DNA of 64,000 nt, taken from positions 77,769-141,768 of the forward strand of contig CAYJGZ010000003.1 of NCBI GenBank assembly GCA_964370045.1, written 5' to 3'. The stretch is from JAAYCI01 sp964370045. Lineage in GTDB: Bacteria > Bacillota > Clostridia > Oscillospirales > Ruminococcaceae. Both the position numbers and the translations under genes were made by a program. How positions within the stretch are numbered: the first letter of the stretch is position 1; every line of letters begins with the position of its first letter. A model generated the notes under the pieces. It searched no databases. It was not told the DNA's origin and saw nothing but the letters and a program-made list of their open reading frames with translations. Below, piece after piece: positions 16,965 through 25,649 of this stretch.

Positions 16965-18026
16965 TTGAGAAAAAATATATATTCTTCCTACTCAAGCAAC
17001 AGGCTTGCCCCTTTCCGAACCGCCACAATCATTTCGAGCGAAAACGGCGGTAAGTCGGTAAAAAAAAGTCCGCTCGGCTCACAATCCGTTGCGCACATAG
17101 CTACAATGGAAGCGTCCTACCACACTCTTAAATCTTTGCTTTACGACACCGAAATTGACGTAGTTCCCTGCCGCAAACAAGATGATACAATAATTTTCGA
17201 CTTTATAAAAGGGCAAACCGCCGAGAAATATCTGCTGACAGTTCTGAAGGAACAAGGGTTGCCCGCTTTGCTCACCGCAATAAACAAGCTGTTTTCACAT
17301 CTTTCTCACCCAAATATAACCACTTCTTTTGTCAAAACAGCTGAATTTGAGCAAGTGTTTGGCAATGTGCCGCTTGAGAGCGACTGCGAGGCTTACCGCT
17401 TTAGCAATGTTGACCTAAACTTTGACAATCTCATCTTTCAATGCGCAGACCAAGCACGGCTTACTATAATAGACTATGAGTGGTGCTTTAACTTTCCTGT
17501 GCCTACTCGATATGTTTTTTACAGAGCTGTGTGGTCTTTTCAACAAAAAAGCCCCTTGCAAGCTTTTGAGTTATTCCCTGATTTAGGTTTTAGTGAAGAC
17601 GAGTGCGCCACTTTTAGCAAAATGGACGCAAATTTCAATCGGTATGTTTTCGGCTCTTCCACATTTGAGCGGAGTGTGCCGGGTCACTATTTCCTAAAAA
17701 ACAGCAACACTCTAAAAGAAATAAAGCAACTTTCAGAACTTTCGCAAGCGCGCGGAGAAGAGCTTATAAAGCAAGCCGCAAGCTTTAACACCCAAATGGA
17801 AAATGCCTTGAAAGAAATAAAGCAGCTTTCGGAGGTTTCGCAAGCACGTGAGCAAGCGCTTGTGCGACAAGAACAGGAAATTTCAGCGCGTGGAACATGG
17901 ATTGAAAAGTTGGACAAAGACATTACCGAGCTAAACGATACCATCGTGGCGCAAGCCCAAACTATCGAGGCGCAAAAGTCCGAACTTGAACAGTTAAAAC
18001 AAAAAAAAGGCTTGTTCGGGCGGTAA
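16965..18026 (+). CDS. Kinase-like protein with C-terminal coiled coil (WbdD-like)
   Basis: This 353-residue protein starts with TTG, with AGAGGG upstream. Residues about 50-235 look like a small-molecule or glycan kinase. The catalytic loop is N-V-D-L-N-F-D-N-L-I-F (D...N), and the metal-binding Asp follows in I-I-D-Y-E-W-C-F. Residues about 240-350 are a predicted coiled coil containing two near-identical blocks, L-K-E-I-K-Q-L-S-E-x-S-Q-A-R. In E. coli O9a the fused WbdD (methyltransferase-kinase-coiled coil) caps the polysaccharide, and its coiled coil acts as a length ruler. A similar role here is inference. The N-terminal Ser/Tyr-rich stretch is not explained. Confidence 0.65.
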   Translation: MRKNIYSSYSSNRLAPFRTATIISSENGGKSVKKSPLGSQSVAHIATMEASYHTLKSLLYDTEIDVVPCRKQDDTIIFDFIKGQTAEKYLLTVLKEQGLPALLTAINKLFSHLSHPNITTSFVKTAEFEQVFGNVPLESDCEAYRFSNVDLNFDNLIFQCADQARLTIIDYEWCFNFPVPTRYVFYRAVWSFQQKSPLQAFELFPDLGFSEDECATFSKMDANFNRYVFGSSTFERSVPGHYFLKNSNTLKEIKQLSELSQARGEELIKQAASFNTQMENALKEIKQLSEVSQAREQALVRQEQEISARGTWIEKLDKDITELNDTIVAQAQTIEAQKSELEQLKQKKGLFGR

Positions 18027-18079
18027 ATTTGTTTTGACAGCTGTGTGTCACATCTGTCAACATAGAGGGGAAACGAGTA

Positions 18080-19453
18080 ATGAGCACCCGCAACGTCGGC
18101 AACAAGTGGGTTTATGTTGTTGCATGGTCTCTAATTTCCATCATTATCATGACAGCGAGCTATGCTTTTGTCTGGTATACCTTTTATAAAGACACTATTT
18201 TCTCTCCGTTTTTCCTACGTGGCAACTGGATGATGGTGTTTTTGTACTGCCTTTCGCTGTATGTATTTACCGGGTTTCTTAAAGGCTATAAAATCGGCAT
18301 TTCACGTGTTATCGAACTTATTTATTCCCAATGCATGGCCATTTTTCTAACAAACGTCTTCGCTTACCTTCAAATAGTTTTGATTCGATACTATTTTTTC
18401 ATCCCTACGCATCTCGTTTTAATGACACTCGTACAAATCATAATCATGTCCGTTTGGGTATACATCGGAAACAAAGTCTTTTACAGCATTTTCCCACCCA
18501 AAAGCTTGCTTGTTATCACAAAAAGCGGCAGCCCTGCCATTGTAGACATAAAGATGAACTTACAACACAAAAAATACAAAGTTGCAGGATTTTTGAAGCC
18601 TCAGGGCTTACAAATCTCTGAAATAAAACAAGAAATACTAAAGTATGATGCAGTCGTTTTGTCCGAAACTGACAATGAACTGCAAAATTTATTGGTCCCT
18701 CTTTGCTATGAAAATGGCAAAAACTTCTACTTTTATCCAAGCCCTACCAACATCATCCTAAGTGCCGCTGAACAAAAAAACATCATGGACACTCCCGTGC
18801 TTTTGTGCAAAAACCAAGGGCCTTCGGGCGGTGTTTTGTTTTTCAAAAAGTGTACCGATGTGATTTTATCGCTAATTTTGCTGGTTCTCACCTCACCTCT
18901 CATGCTCCTTACCGCTATTTTGATTAAGATACAGGACGGCGGCAAGGTGTTTTTCAAACAAGAACGCCTGACAAAAGACGGCAAAACGTTTAATTTGTAT
19001 AAATTTCGCAGCATGATAGTGGACGCAGAGGCGGATGGCATTGCCCGCCTCGCAAAAAATAACGACAGCCGCATCACCCCAATAGGTAAATTTATCCGGC
19101 GAACACGTTTTGACGAATTACCACAGCTTATCAATGTTTTAAGGGGGGAGCTTACCTTTATAGGCCCACGCCCCGAACGCCCGGAGATTGCGGCGCAGTA
19201 TGAAAAGGAATTCCCCGAGTTTAAGTATCGCCTGAGGGTAAAGGCAGGTCTCACGGGCTACTCGCAGGTGGTGGGGCGCTACAACACCACCCCAAGGGAC
19301 AAGCTTTTGCTGGATTTACACTACATAAAGCATTGCTCCATCCTAATGGACTTTGAAATTTTGCTTATGACCGCAAAAATTTTAATTTTACCCGAGAGCA
19401 CACAGGGTGTAGAGCAGGTCACGGCGCTTGTTGAAAAGGATGAAACCAAGTGA
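18080..19453 (+). CDS. Polyprenyl glycosylphosphotransferase (initiating enzyme)
   Basis: This 457-residue protein has about four N-terminal membrane helices, a small central nucleotide-binding-like domain, and a C-terminal bacterial sugar transferase domain from about residue 255. That domain has K-K-C-T-D-V-I-L-S, the E-R-L-T motif, K-F-R-S-M, R-F-D-E-L-P-Q-L-I-N-V-L and G-P-R-P-E-R-P. It transfers a sugar-1-phosphate to undecaprenyl phosphate at the inner membrane face, the first step of repeat-unit assembly. AGGGG precedes the ATG. The donor sugar cannot be read from the sequence. Confidence 0.92.
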   Translation: MSTRNVGNKWVYVVAWSLISIIIMTASYAFVWYTFYKDTIFSPFFLRGNWMMVFLYCLSLYVFTGFLKGYKIGISRVIELIYSQCMAIFLTNVFAYLQIVLIRYYFFIPTHLVLMTLVQIIIMSVWVYIGNKVFYSIFPPKSLLVITKSGSPAIVDIKMNLQHKKYKVAGFLKPQGLQISEIKQEILKYDAVVLSETDNELQNLLVPLCYENGKNFYFYPSPTNIILSAAEQKNIMDTPVLLCKNQGPSGGVLFFKKCTDVILSLILLVLTSPLMLLTAILIKIQDGGKVFFKQERLTKDGKTFNLYKFRSMIVDAEADGIARLAKNNDSRITPIGKFIRRTRFDELPQLINVLRGELTFIGPRPERPEIAAQYEKEFPEFKYRLRVKAGLTGYSQVVGRYNTTPRDKLLLDLHYIKHCSILMDFEILLMTAKILILPESTQGVEQVTALVEKDETK

Positions 19454-19492
19454 CTTTACCACTAAGTTTGCGTATGAAGAGAGGTCTACTTT

Positions 19493-20749
19493 TTGAGTAA
19501 GATATGGATTTTCAACCACTACGCTCATACGCCGGAAAACGGCAACATCACACGCCACTACGATTTTGCGGGCATTTTGCAGGAGCGTGGCCACGATGTA
19601 ACCATTTTCACTTCGGGTGCCGTGCACAACACCGACATCAACGAGTGCCCAAACGGCGAGCTTTATGTAGAAAAAAACATAGAGGGCCGCCACTATGTCT
19701 TTGTGAAAACACGCACCTACGGAAACAATGGAATAAAACGTGCGCTAAATATGACTGACTTTTATTTCAACCTACAAAGAGTAAGCAAGCATTTTGCAAA
19801 GCCCGATATTATCTATGCCTCCTCACCGCATATTTTCACACTGCGAGCTGGGCTGAAAGTGGCAAAGCGCCTTAAAGTCCCCTGCCTGTGCGAGGTGCGT
19901 GATTTGTGGCCATTATCCGTTGTGGAATACAGTCGCTTTACAAATAAAAACCTCGGAATAAAATTTTTGTACAAAACGGAAAAGTCCATTTACAAAAAGT
20001 CGGATGGATTGATTTTCACTATGGCCGGTGCTGTACACTATTTGCAAGAACATGATATTTATGACGAACTTTCCCATGAAAAAATTTCACATGTCAGTAA
20101 TGGTGTAAACTTGGCAAAGTTTGATGAAGACGCTCGCATCCATGCGCAATTTGCCGCTGAAAATTACCCAAAAGAAGGGTTTTGCATCACCTTCACCGGT
20201 GCTTTGCGCTCTTTGTACCGTTTGGATTTTTTGCTGGACTGCGCAAAGCGTATTCAGGACTTGGGGCATAATGATATTCGATTTGTGGTTTATGGAGCAG
20301 GCGGAGAATCAACCTCACTAAAACAACGTTGCAAAGATGAATCTATTGAAAATGTGATTTTTATGGGTCGGGTGGATAAAGACTACATCCCCGCCATCCT
20401 GCAACGAGGAGATGTAAACCTTTGGCATTCAAGGGAAGTCCCTTTGATGAAGTATGGCACCAGCCCTAACAAGCTGTTTGAGTATCTTGCCAGCGGAAAG
20501 CCAATTTTAGCTACCTTTTCCGCCTATGATTGCCCCGTCACACGATATGACTGTGGTGTCACACTAAAAAAACAAGAGGTCGAGCCGACTGTTGAGGCTA
20601 TTTTGAAATTGTATCAAATGCCAAAAGAAACACGAGAACAGATGGGTGAGCGCGCAAGAGAGGCTGCAAAGGAATATGATTTACCTATACTTTGCGAAAA
20701 ACTTGAGGATACCATCAAAAACACCATCTCCCGATACAAAAAAGCCTAA
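19493..20749 (+). CDS. Glycosyltransferase family 4
   Basis: This 418-residue GT-B enzyme starts with TTG, with GAGAGG upstream. It has the family's N-terminal N-H-Y-A-x-T-P-x-x-G-x-I-T-R-H segment, E-V-R-D-L-W-P, and the donor-site stretch P-N-K-L-F-E-Y-L-A-S-G-K-P. It most resembles WbuB-like transferases that add an N-acetylated amino sugar. It lies between the initiating enzyme and the wlb genes, so a di-N-acetylated sugar is a plausible donor, but that is inference. Confidence 0.88.
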   Translation: MSKIWIFNHYAHTPENGNITRHYDFAGILQERGHDVTIFTSGAVHNTDINECPNGELYVEKNIEGRHYVFVKTRTYGNNGIKRALNMTDFYFNLQRVSKHFAKPDIIYASSPHIFTLRAGLKVAKRLKVPCLCEVRDLWPLSVVEYSRFTNKNLGIKFLYKTEKSIYKKSDGLIFTMAGAVHYLQEHDIYDELSHEKISHVSNGVNLAKFDEDARIHAQFAAENYPKEGFCITFTGALRSLYRLDFLLDCAKRIQDLGHNDIRFVVYGAGGESTSLKQRCKDESIENVIFMGRVDKDYIPAILQRGDVNLWHSREVPLMKYGTSPNKLFEYLASGKPILATFSAYDCPVTRYDCGVTLKKQEVEPTVEAILKLYQMPKETREQMGERAREAAKEYDLPILCEKLEDTIKNTISRYKKA

Positions 20750-20760
20750 AGGAGTATCCA

Positions 20761-21843
20761 ATGATTAAGTACGCCATAATCGGCTGCGGCCGCATATCAA
20801 AAAACCACATGCAAGCGTACAAAGCACATCAAGACAAGCTACAGCTCGTGGCGGTGTGCGATATTGTGCCGGACAACATGAAAGCCATGCTAAAAAACGC
20901 AGAGCTGCCCGAAAGCACGCCCCAATACACAGACCATGTAGAGATGCTCAAGGCCGAAAAGCCGCAGTTTGTGGCCATTGCCACCGAGAGCAACCTGCAC
21001 GCACAAATGGCGCTGGACTGCATGGAAAACGGCGCAAACGTAGTGGTGGAAAAGCCGTTTGCGCTGTCCATGCAGGATGCACAGGCAATGCTGGACATGC
21101 AAAAAAAGACGGGGCTTGTTTTATACCCTTGCCATCAAAACAGGTTCAACAAGTCCATACAAAAAATGCGCACAGCGCTGGAAAACGGCGATTTCGGCAG
21201 GCTTTTGCACGGCACGGCGCACATTCGCTGGAGCCGTGACAAAAACTACTACACCCAAGCGCCTTGGCGCGGAACATGGGAAAAGGACGGCGGCGCGCTG
21301 ATGAACCAGTGCATTCACAACATTGACCTTCTGCGCTGGATGATGGGCGGCGAGGTTGATGAGGTATTTGCCTACACGGACCGCCTATGCCACGACTATA
21401 TCGAGGCGGAGGACGTAGGGCTTGCGCTGATAAAGTTTACAAACGGTGGGTATGGTGTTGTGGAGGGCACAACAAATGTGTACCCCAAAAACCTCGAAGA
21501 AACGCTGTATCTTTTTGGCGAAAAGGGCACTGCAAAGGCAGGTGGTGCATCTGTAAACAAGATAGAGGCATGGTACTTTGGCGACGGCGCAGACGAGGCG
21601 GCCGTTTTGGGTGAATACCAAGAGACACCACCAAACGTGTACGGCTTTGGCCACACATACCTTTATGCCGACGCAATTTCCGCGATAAATGGCGAAAAAG
21701 AGCCATACATCTCCGCCGAGGACGGCATGAAGGCACTGGAGCTTGTTTTGGCCATTTACCGCTCCAAAAAGACGGGCATGCCCGTAAAGCTGCCGCTTAC
21801 GGACTTTGCCAGCACCGATATGCAGGGTACGTTCAATGGGTAA
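20761..21843 (+). CDS. wlbA: UDP-N-acetylglucosaminuronate 3-dehydrogenase (WlbA/WbpB-like)
   Basis: This 360-residue Gfo/Idh/MocA oxidoreductase has the Rossmann motif I-I-G-C-G-R-I-S, the E-K-P-F motif near residue 100, and the family segments N-R-F-N-K-S-I-Q and I-R-W-S-R-D-x-x-Y-Y typical of WlbA/WbpB. The enzyme oxidises C3 of UDP-GlcNAcA before transamination. It overlaps the acetyltransferase gene by eight bases and precedes the aminotransferase, matching the wlbABC/wbpBDE set. AAAGGAG precedes the ATG. Confidence 0.88.
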   Translation: MIKYAIIGCGRISKNHMQAYKAHQDKLQLVAVCDIVPDNMKAMLKNAELPESTPQYTDHVEMLKAEKPQFVAIATESNLHAQMALDCMENGANVVVEKPFALSMQDAQAMLDMQKKTGLVLYPCHQNRFNKSIQKMRTALENGDFGRLLHGTAHIRWSRDKNYYTQAPWRGTWEKDGGALMNQCIHNIDLLRWMMGGEVDEVFAYTDRLCHDYIEAEDVGLALIKFTNGGYGVVEGTTNVYPKNLEETLYLFGEKGTAKAGGASVNKIEAWYFGDGADEAAVLGEYQETPPNVYGFGHTYLYADAISAINGEKEPYISAEDGMKALELVLAIYRSKKTGMPVKLPLTDFASTDMQGTFNG

Positions 21844-22423
21844 GGGGTATTTTGTGCACGAAAGTAGCTATGTCGATGAGGGTGTTTGCATCGGCGAGGG
21901 TAGCAAGATTTGGCACTTTTGCCACATACAATCGGGTGCTCAAGTGGGTGAAAACTGTAGCTTTGGCCAAAACGTAAATGTCGGTAACAATGTAAAAATA
22001 GGTGATGGTTGTCGCCTACAAAACAACGTTACAGTATATGAAAACGTGACGCTTGAGGACTATGTATTTTGCGGGCCATCCATGGTATTCACAAACGTAG
22101 GTACGCCAAGAGCAAAGTACCCCGTCAAGGACAAGGCGAGCGGCTTTAGCAATACGCTGGTGAAGTACGGTGCTTCCATCGGTGCAAACGCCACCATTGT
22201 GTGTGGCAATACGGTGGGCAAATGTGCGCTGGTGGCGGCAGGGGCTGTGGTGACAAAGGATGTCAAAAACTATGCAGTTGTGGCAGGTGTTCCGGCAAGA
22301 CAAATCGGCTGGATTTGCGAGTGCGGAAACCTTTTGAAAAATAGCTTTACATGTGAAAAATGCGGCAGAAGCTATACCCTTACTGCTGACGAGGAATTAG
22401 AGGAAACAACAAATGGACTTTAG
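21836..22423 (+). CDS. wlbB: UDP-amino-sugar N-acetyltransferase (WlbB/WbpD-like)
   Basis: This 195-residue left-handed beta-helix protein has hexapeptide repeats such as I-G-D-G-C-R-L-Q-N-N-V and V-G-K-C-A-L-V-A-A-G-A-V-V. It would acetylate the 3-amino group using acetyl-CoA. Unusually, the C-terminus carries a small Cys-rich ribbon (C-E-C-G ... C-E-K-C-G) that looks like a metal-binding knuckle. The ATG at 21836 overlaps the wlbA stop; a longer frame from 21806 would run back into wlbA and lacks homology. The stop overlaps wlbC. Confidence 0.88.
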   Translation: MGKGYFVHESSYVDEGVCIGEGSKIWHFCHIQSGAQVGENCSFGQNVNVGNNVKIGDGCRLQNNVTVYENVTLEDYVFCGPSMVFTNVGTPRAKYPVKDKASGFSNTLVKYGASIGANATIVCGNTVGKCALVAAGAVVTKDVKNYAVVAGVPARQIGWICECGNLLKNSFTCEKCGRSYTLTADEELEETTNGL

Positions 22424-23543
22424 AGACTTAAAGGCGCAGTATGCTCACTTACAAGAAGAGATGGATGCCGCTATTTTACAGGCAGTGCGTAGCGGACAGT
22501 ATATTTTAGGCAAAGAAGTAGCACAACTGGAGGCAGAGCTTGCACAGTATGTGGGCGTGTCGCACTGCGTCAGCTGTGCAAACGGCACCGACGCACTACA
22601 GCTTGCTCTGCTTGCAAAGGGAATTGGGCCGGGTGATGCAGTATTTGTTCCCGACCTCACATTTTTTGCATCGGCGGAGATGATAGCCGCAGTGGGCGCA
22701 ACCCCTGTGTTTGTTGACATCGACACCGGCACGTTCAACATGTGCCCAAAAAGCCTACAGTCTGCTATAGAACGTATAAAAAGCGAGGGAAATCTTGTAC
22801 CTAAGGCTGTTATGACTGTGGACTTGTTCGGCCTGCCTGCGGACTATCCCGCCATTTCGACGCTGTGCAAGGAACACGGTCTTGTGCTTATTGAGGATGG
22901 CGCGCAGGGATTTGGTGGCGCTATCGACAAAAAAAAGGCGTGTAGTTTTGCGGATATTGCCACAACATCATTTTTTCCTGCAAAGCCACTGGGCTGCTAC
23001 GGCGACGGTGGCGCTGTCTTCACAAGTGACAAGGATACAGCAGACCTACTCTGCTCACTGCGCGTGCACGGCAAGGGCGAGGACAAGTACAACAATGTGC
23101 GTATAGGCATGAATTCTCGCCTTGACACAGTACAGGCGGCTGTTTTGCTGGTAAAGTTGCGCGCATTTATAAAGCATGAACTTGAGGACGTAAACAAGGT
23201 AGCACAGCGCTACACCGAAAGGCTTGAATCTCTTGTGGCTGTTCCCCGTGTTCCGAGTGGGTGCTTTTCCTCCTGGGCGCAGTACAGCATACTGCTGAAA
23301 AGTGAAGAGGAAAGGGATGGCCTGCGTGCGCATTTGCAGCAAAAAGGCATACCTACAATGATTTATTTCCCAAAGCCGATGCACGCACAAACTGCGTTTG
23401 CATACCTCAAAGATGATGGCAAGCACTGCCCGAACGCCTGCGATGTAAGCCACCGTGTGCTGGCACTACCCATGGGGCCATATTTGACACAACAGGACCA
23501 AGATGCGGTGTGCGATGCGGTGGAGGGGTTTTTGAAGAAGTAA
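22413..23543 (+). CDS. wlbC: DegT/DnrJ/EryC1/StrS aminotransferase (WlbC/WbpE-like)
   Basis: This 376-residue PLP enzyme has the family landmarks: C-A-N-G-T-D-A-L near residue 57, E-D-G-A-Q-G-F-G-G, and the PLP lysine in S-F-F-P-A-K-P-L-G-C-Y-G-D-G-G-A (about residue 191). It would convert the 3-keto sugar to a 3-amino sugar with glutamate. It starts 11 bases inside wlbB, indicating translational coupling. With wlbA and wlbB it makes a UDP-2,3-diacetamido-2,3-dideoxy-glucuronate. Confidence 0.92.
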   Translation: MDFRDLKAQYAHLQEEMDAAILQAVRSGQYILGKEVAQLEAELAQYVGVSHCVSCANGTDALQLALLAKGIGPGDAVFVPDLTFFASAEMIAAVGATPVFVDIDTGTFNMCPKSLQSAIERIKSEGNLVPKAVMTVDLFGLPADYPAISTLCKEHGLVLIEDGAQGFGGAIDKKKACSFADIATTSFFPAKPLGCYGDGGAVFTSDKDTADLLCSLRVHGKGEDKYNNVRIGMNSRLDTVQAAVLLVKLRAFIKHELEDVNKVAQRYTERLESLVAVPRVPSGCFSSWAQYSILLKSEEERDGLRAHLQQKGIPTMIYFPKPMHAQTAFAYLKDDGKHCPNACDVSHRVLALPMGPYLTQQDQDAVCDAVEGFLKK

Positions 23544-23592
23544 AATTTATTTCACTTGATTTTGTGCGAAATGACGAAAGGGCTTTCATTTC

Positions 23593-24651
23593 ATGATAGA
23601 TATTCTTCACAGCACAGGTGTGTTTTTTGCTTTACTTGTCGTAATATTTGCCTTTGGTACGCTCATAATGCACAAAACTCCAAACCCCTCTTTCAGTCTA
23701 TGTATGCTTGTAGGCTTCATTTCGCTTTTCGCACTATCCGAACTTTTAGTTTTGCCATTTACACTTTTGAAGCAATCACTCACAATCACATCATACATAT
23801 GGATAGGTGTAATTTTACCTGTCACCGTGTTTTCACTTGTATGGAATCGCAAAATTTGCTATCAAACGCTAAAGCGCATACCTATGTTTTTTAGGAAACT
23901 TCCTGCGCTTGGATATGTGGCTGTAGCGTTGTTTGCACTGGTTATTTTGATTGTTCAGAACACATGGGTTGTACATTCTGATGATGCATACTACACCGGT
24001 CTTATCAGCTCAGCTATGTACACAGACACCATGCATCAGCACAACCCATACACAGGAGCGGAACTACCGCACATAGAGATGCGCTATGCCCTTTCTTCCT
24101 ACCATATGGTTTCAGCCATAATTTGCAACCTAACTATGTTGCATCCACTACTTTTGACAAGACTACTTATGCCGACGCTCATTCTGCTACTTGTTTTTCT
24201 TCTCTTTTATAAAATCGGTCAGGAGTTGTTCAAGTCTAAAAGCACGCACACTTTTTTGTTTTTAATATTCTATACAGTTATTCTTTTATTCGGGCACTTT
24301 TCGGCTTACAATCCATTTCCTTTTTTGCTTACCCGCACAGCACAAGGAAAGAGTATTCTTGCAGGTTTTCTTCTTCCATTACTCTTTTTACTCTGCTTAT
24401 ACCTATATAAAAACCCATATTCTAAGCGATTGTGGGGGTATATGTTTATCCTTGCACTTGCCGGTGTAAGTTTCTCCATAACATCAGCGTTTTTGCTACC
24501 GGTTGCTATGGGTGTGTTTTTCATACCATTAGCTGTAGTTAAAAAAAGTGCAACCCTTGTTTTGAATTTTTTACTGTGTTCTCTTCCGTGTGTTATTTTT
24601 GCAGGTATATTTTATCTTCACTCTCAAAACATTCTCACTATCCCCATTTAA
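23593..24651 (+). CDS. DUF6077-like multispanning membrane protein, N-terminal half
   Basis: The 352 codons encode about nine membrane helices and an external acidic motif, S-D-D-A-Y-Y-x-G-L-I-S-S-A, followed by H-N-P-Y-T-G, which recalls DUF6077-family proteins found in Firmicute glycan loci. The frame ends at TAA (24649-24651). The next frame begins at 24664 in the same phase, 12 bases later, and continues the same kind of membrane protein. The two parts together (628 codons) are close to a full-length family member, so this is probably one gene broken by a nonsense codon, or a split gene translated by re-initiation. Confidence 0.6.
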   Translation: MIDILHSTGVFFALLVVIFAFGTLIMHKTPNPSFSLCMLVGFISLFALSELLVLPFTLLKQSLTITSYIWIGVILPVTVFSLVWNRKICYQTLKRIPMFFRKLPALGYVAVALFALVILIVQNTWVVHSDDAYYTGLISSAMYTDTMHQHNPYTGAELPHIEMRYALSSYHMVSAIICNLTMLHPLLLTRLLMPTLILLLVFLLFYKIGQELFKSKSTHTFLFLIFYTVILLFGHFSAYNPFPFLLTRTAQGKSILAGFLLPLLFLLCLYLYKNPYSKRLWGYMFILALAGVSFSITSAFLLPVAMGVFFIPLAVVKKSATLVLNFLLCSLPCVIFAGIFYLHSQNILTIPI

Positions 24652-24663
24652 GAGAGGTCTACC

Positions 24664-25479
24664 ATGTCAGCTTTGCAGGGCATTTTTGAATCTTTTCGTG
24701 AATTATTTACTATGTACGCTGGCACCGGATTTTACATGGGGTTGTACGGTGCTTCCCTTATCTATATTTTGGCAAAGGGTGACAAACGAGAAAAAATCGT
24801 GTTTTTAGCAACACCGGCTCTTCTTCTTCTAACGGCACTAAACCCATTTTTAATGCCTCTCACAACCACTCTTTACGGTGGCGACTCCGACATTTTTTAT
24901 CGTTTTTTTTGGATACTTCCCATTGGAATATTGCTGGCTTATTGCGCTGTTAAGCTTGTTATGGAGCAAACAAAAAAGCGTAGTCGCTTACTTTTAGCCT
25001 GCACTTGTATTCTTATTTTCATGATATTCGGACAATTCATTTTAGGTTATCGAGATTTCAGTACACCGCAAAATCCCATGAAAATCCCCTCGGAAACGAT
25101 AGAAATAGTAGATGCACTACACGAGGACAACATCCAAAACGGCGGGAAACCAAACGAGGAAATCACAGTCGCTGTTTCAGCGCACCATATTTATGATATA
25201 CGCTCTTACGACCCTTCTATTCAGTTAGTCTTTGGATTTGGGGATACTATAGGACGTTGGTCTCCGAGAGAGCCCGAAAATATAAGCGTACTTATCAATC
25301 TGTTTTGGAATGCTATCCCCGAAGAAGCATCGGCAGTACAGCGTGCCCTAACCGAGGAAGCCGTCGACTATATAGTTTTTCCAGCAAGCTACGCTGGTGG
25401 TGATGTGTTTATCGACATTGGTTGTGAGCTGGTATCTACAGTCGGAGATTTTTTGATTTATAGGTGCCCCACGGCATAA
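24664..25479 (+). CDS. DUF6077-like membrane protein, C-terminal half
   Basis: The 271 codons begin ATG with GAGAGG six bases upstream, so separate translation is possible. There are about four membrane helices to residue 125, then a globular C-terminal part ending in I-D-I-G-C-E-L-V-S-T-V-G-D-F-L-I-Y-R. Such an exposed tail is common in long glycosyltransferase-like membrane proteins. It is in phase with the preceding frame across one TAA. A terminator follows, making this the last gene of the rightward arm. Confidence 0.6.
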   Translation: MSALQGIFESFRELFTMYAGTGFYMGLYGASLIYILAKGDKREKIVFLATPALLLLTALNPFLMPLTTTLYGGDSDIFYRFFWILPIGILLAYCAVKLVMEQTKKRSRLLLACTCILIFMIFGQFILGYRDFSTPQNPMKIPSETIEIVDALHEDNIQNGGKPNEEITVAVSAHHIYDIRSYDPSIQLVFGFGDTIGRWSPREPENISVLINLFWNAIPEEASAVQRALTEEAVDYIVFPASYAGGDVFIDIGCELVSTVGDFLIYRCPTA

Positions 25480-25506
25480 AATGAAAGTATTTTACAACAT
25501 ACAGAT

Positions 25507-25548
25507 AGAGCACTTCCCCAAAACTTGTGGGAAGTGCTCTGCTTTTTA
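25507..25548 (+). terminator. Terminator of the rightward polysaccharide operon
   Basis: Perfect 12-bp arms AGAGCACTTCCC/GGGAAGTGCTCT with a 10-nt loop are followed by GCTTTTTATT. It lies between the convergent ends of the two polysaccharide arms. Confidence 0.9.
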
Positions 25549-25649
25549 TTGATTCAGAAAAAAGTTATGGTATTCGGCACTTTGCTATCCTAAGCACTGT
25601 GCATAATCCTCGTGGCAAGGTTTTGAATATACCCTATTTTTTGTTGTGC

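Noticed and set aside
19478..24663. Shared AGAGAGGTCTAC before the starts at 19493 and 24664
   Set aside because: The match is only 12 bases around a ribosome-binding site, so chance plus site constraint explains it.
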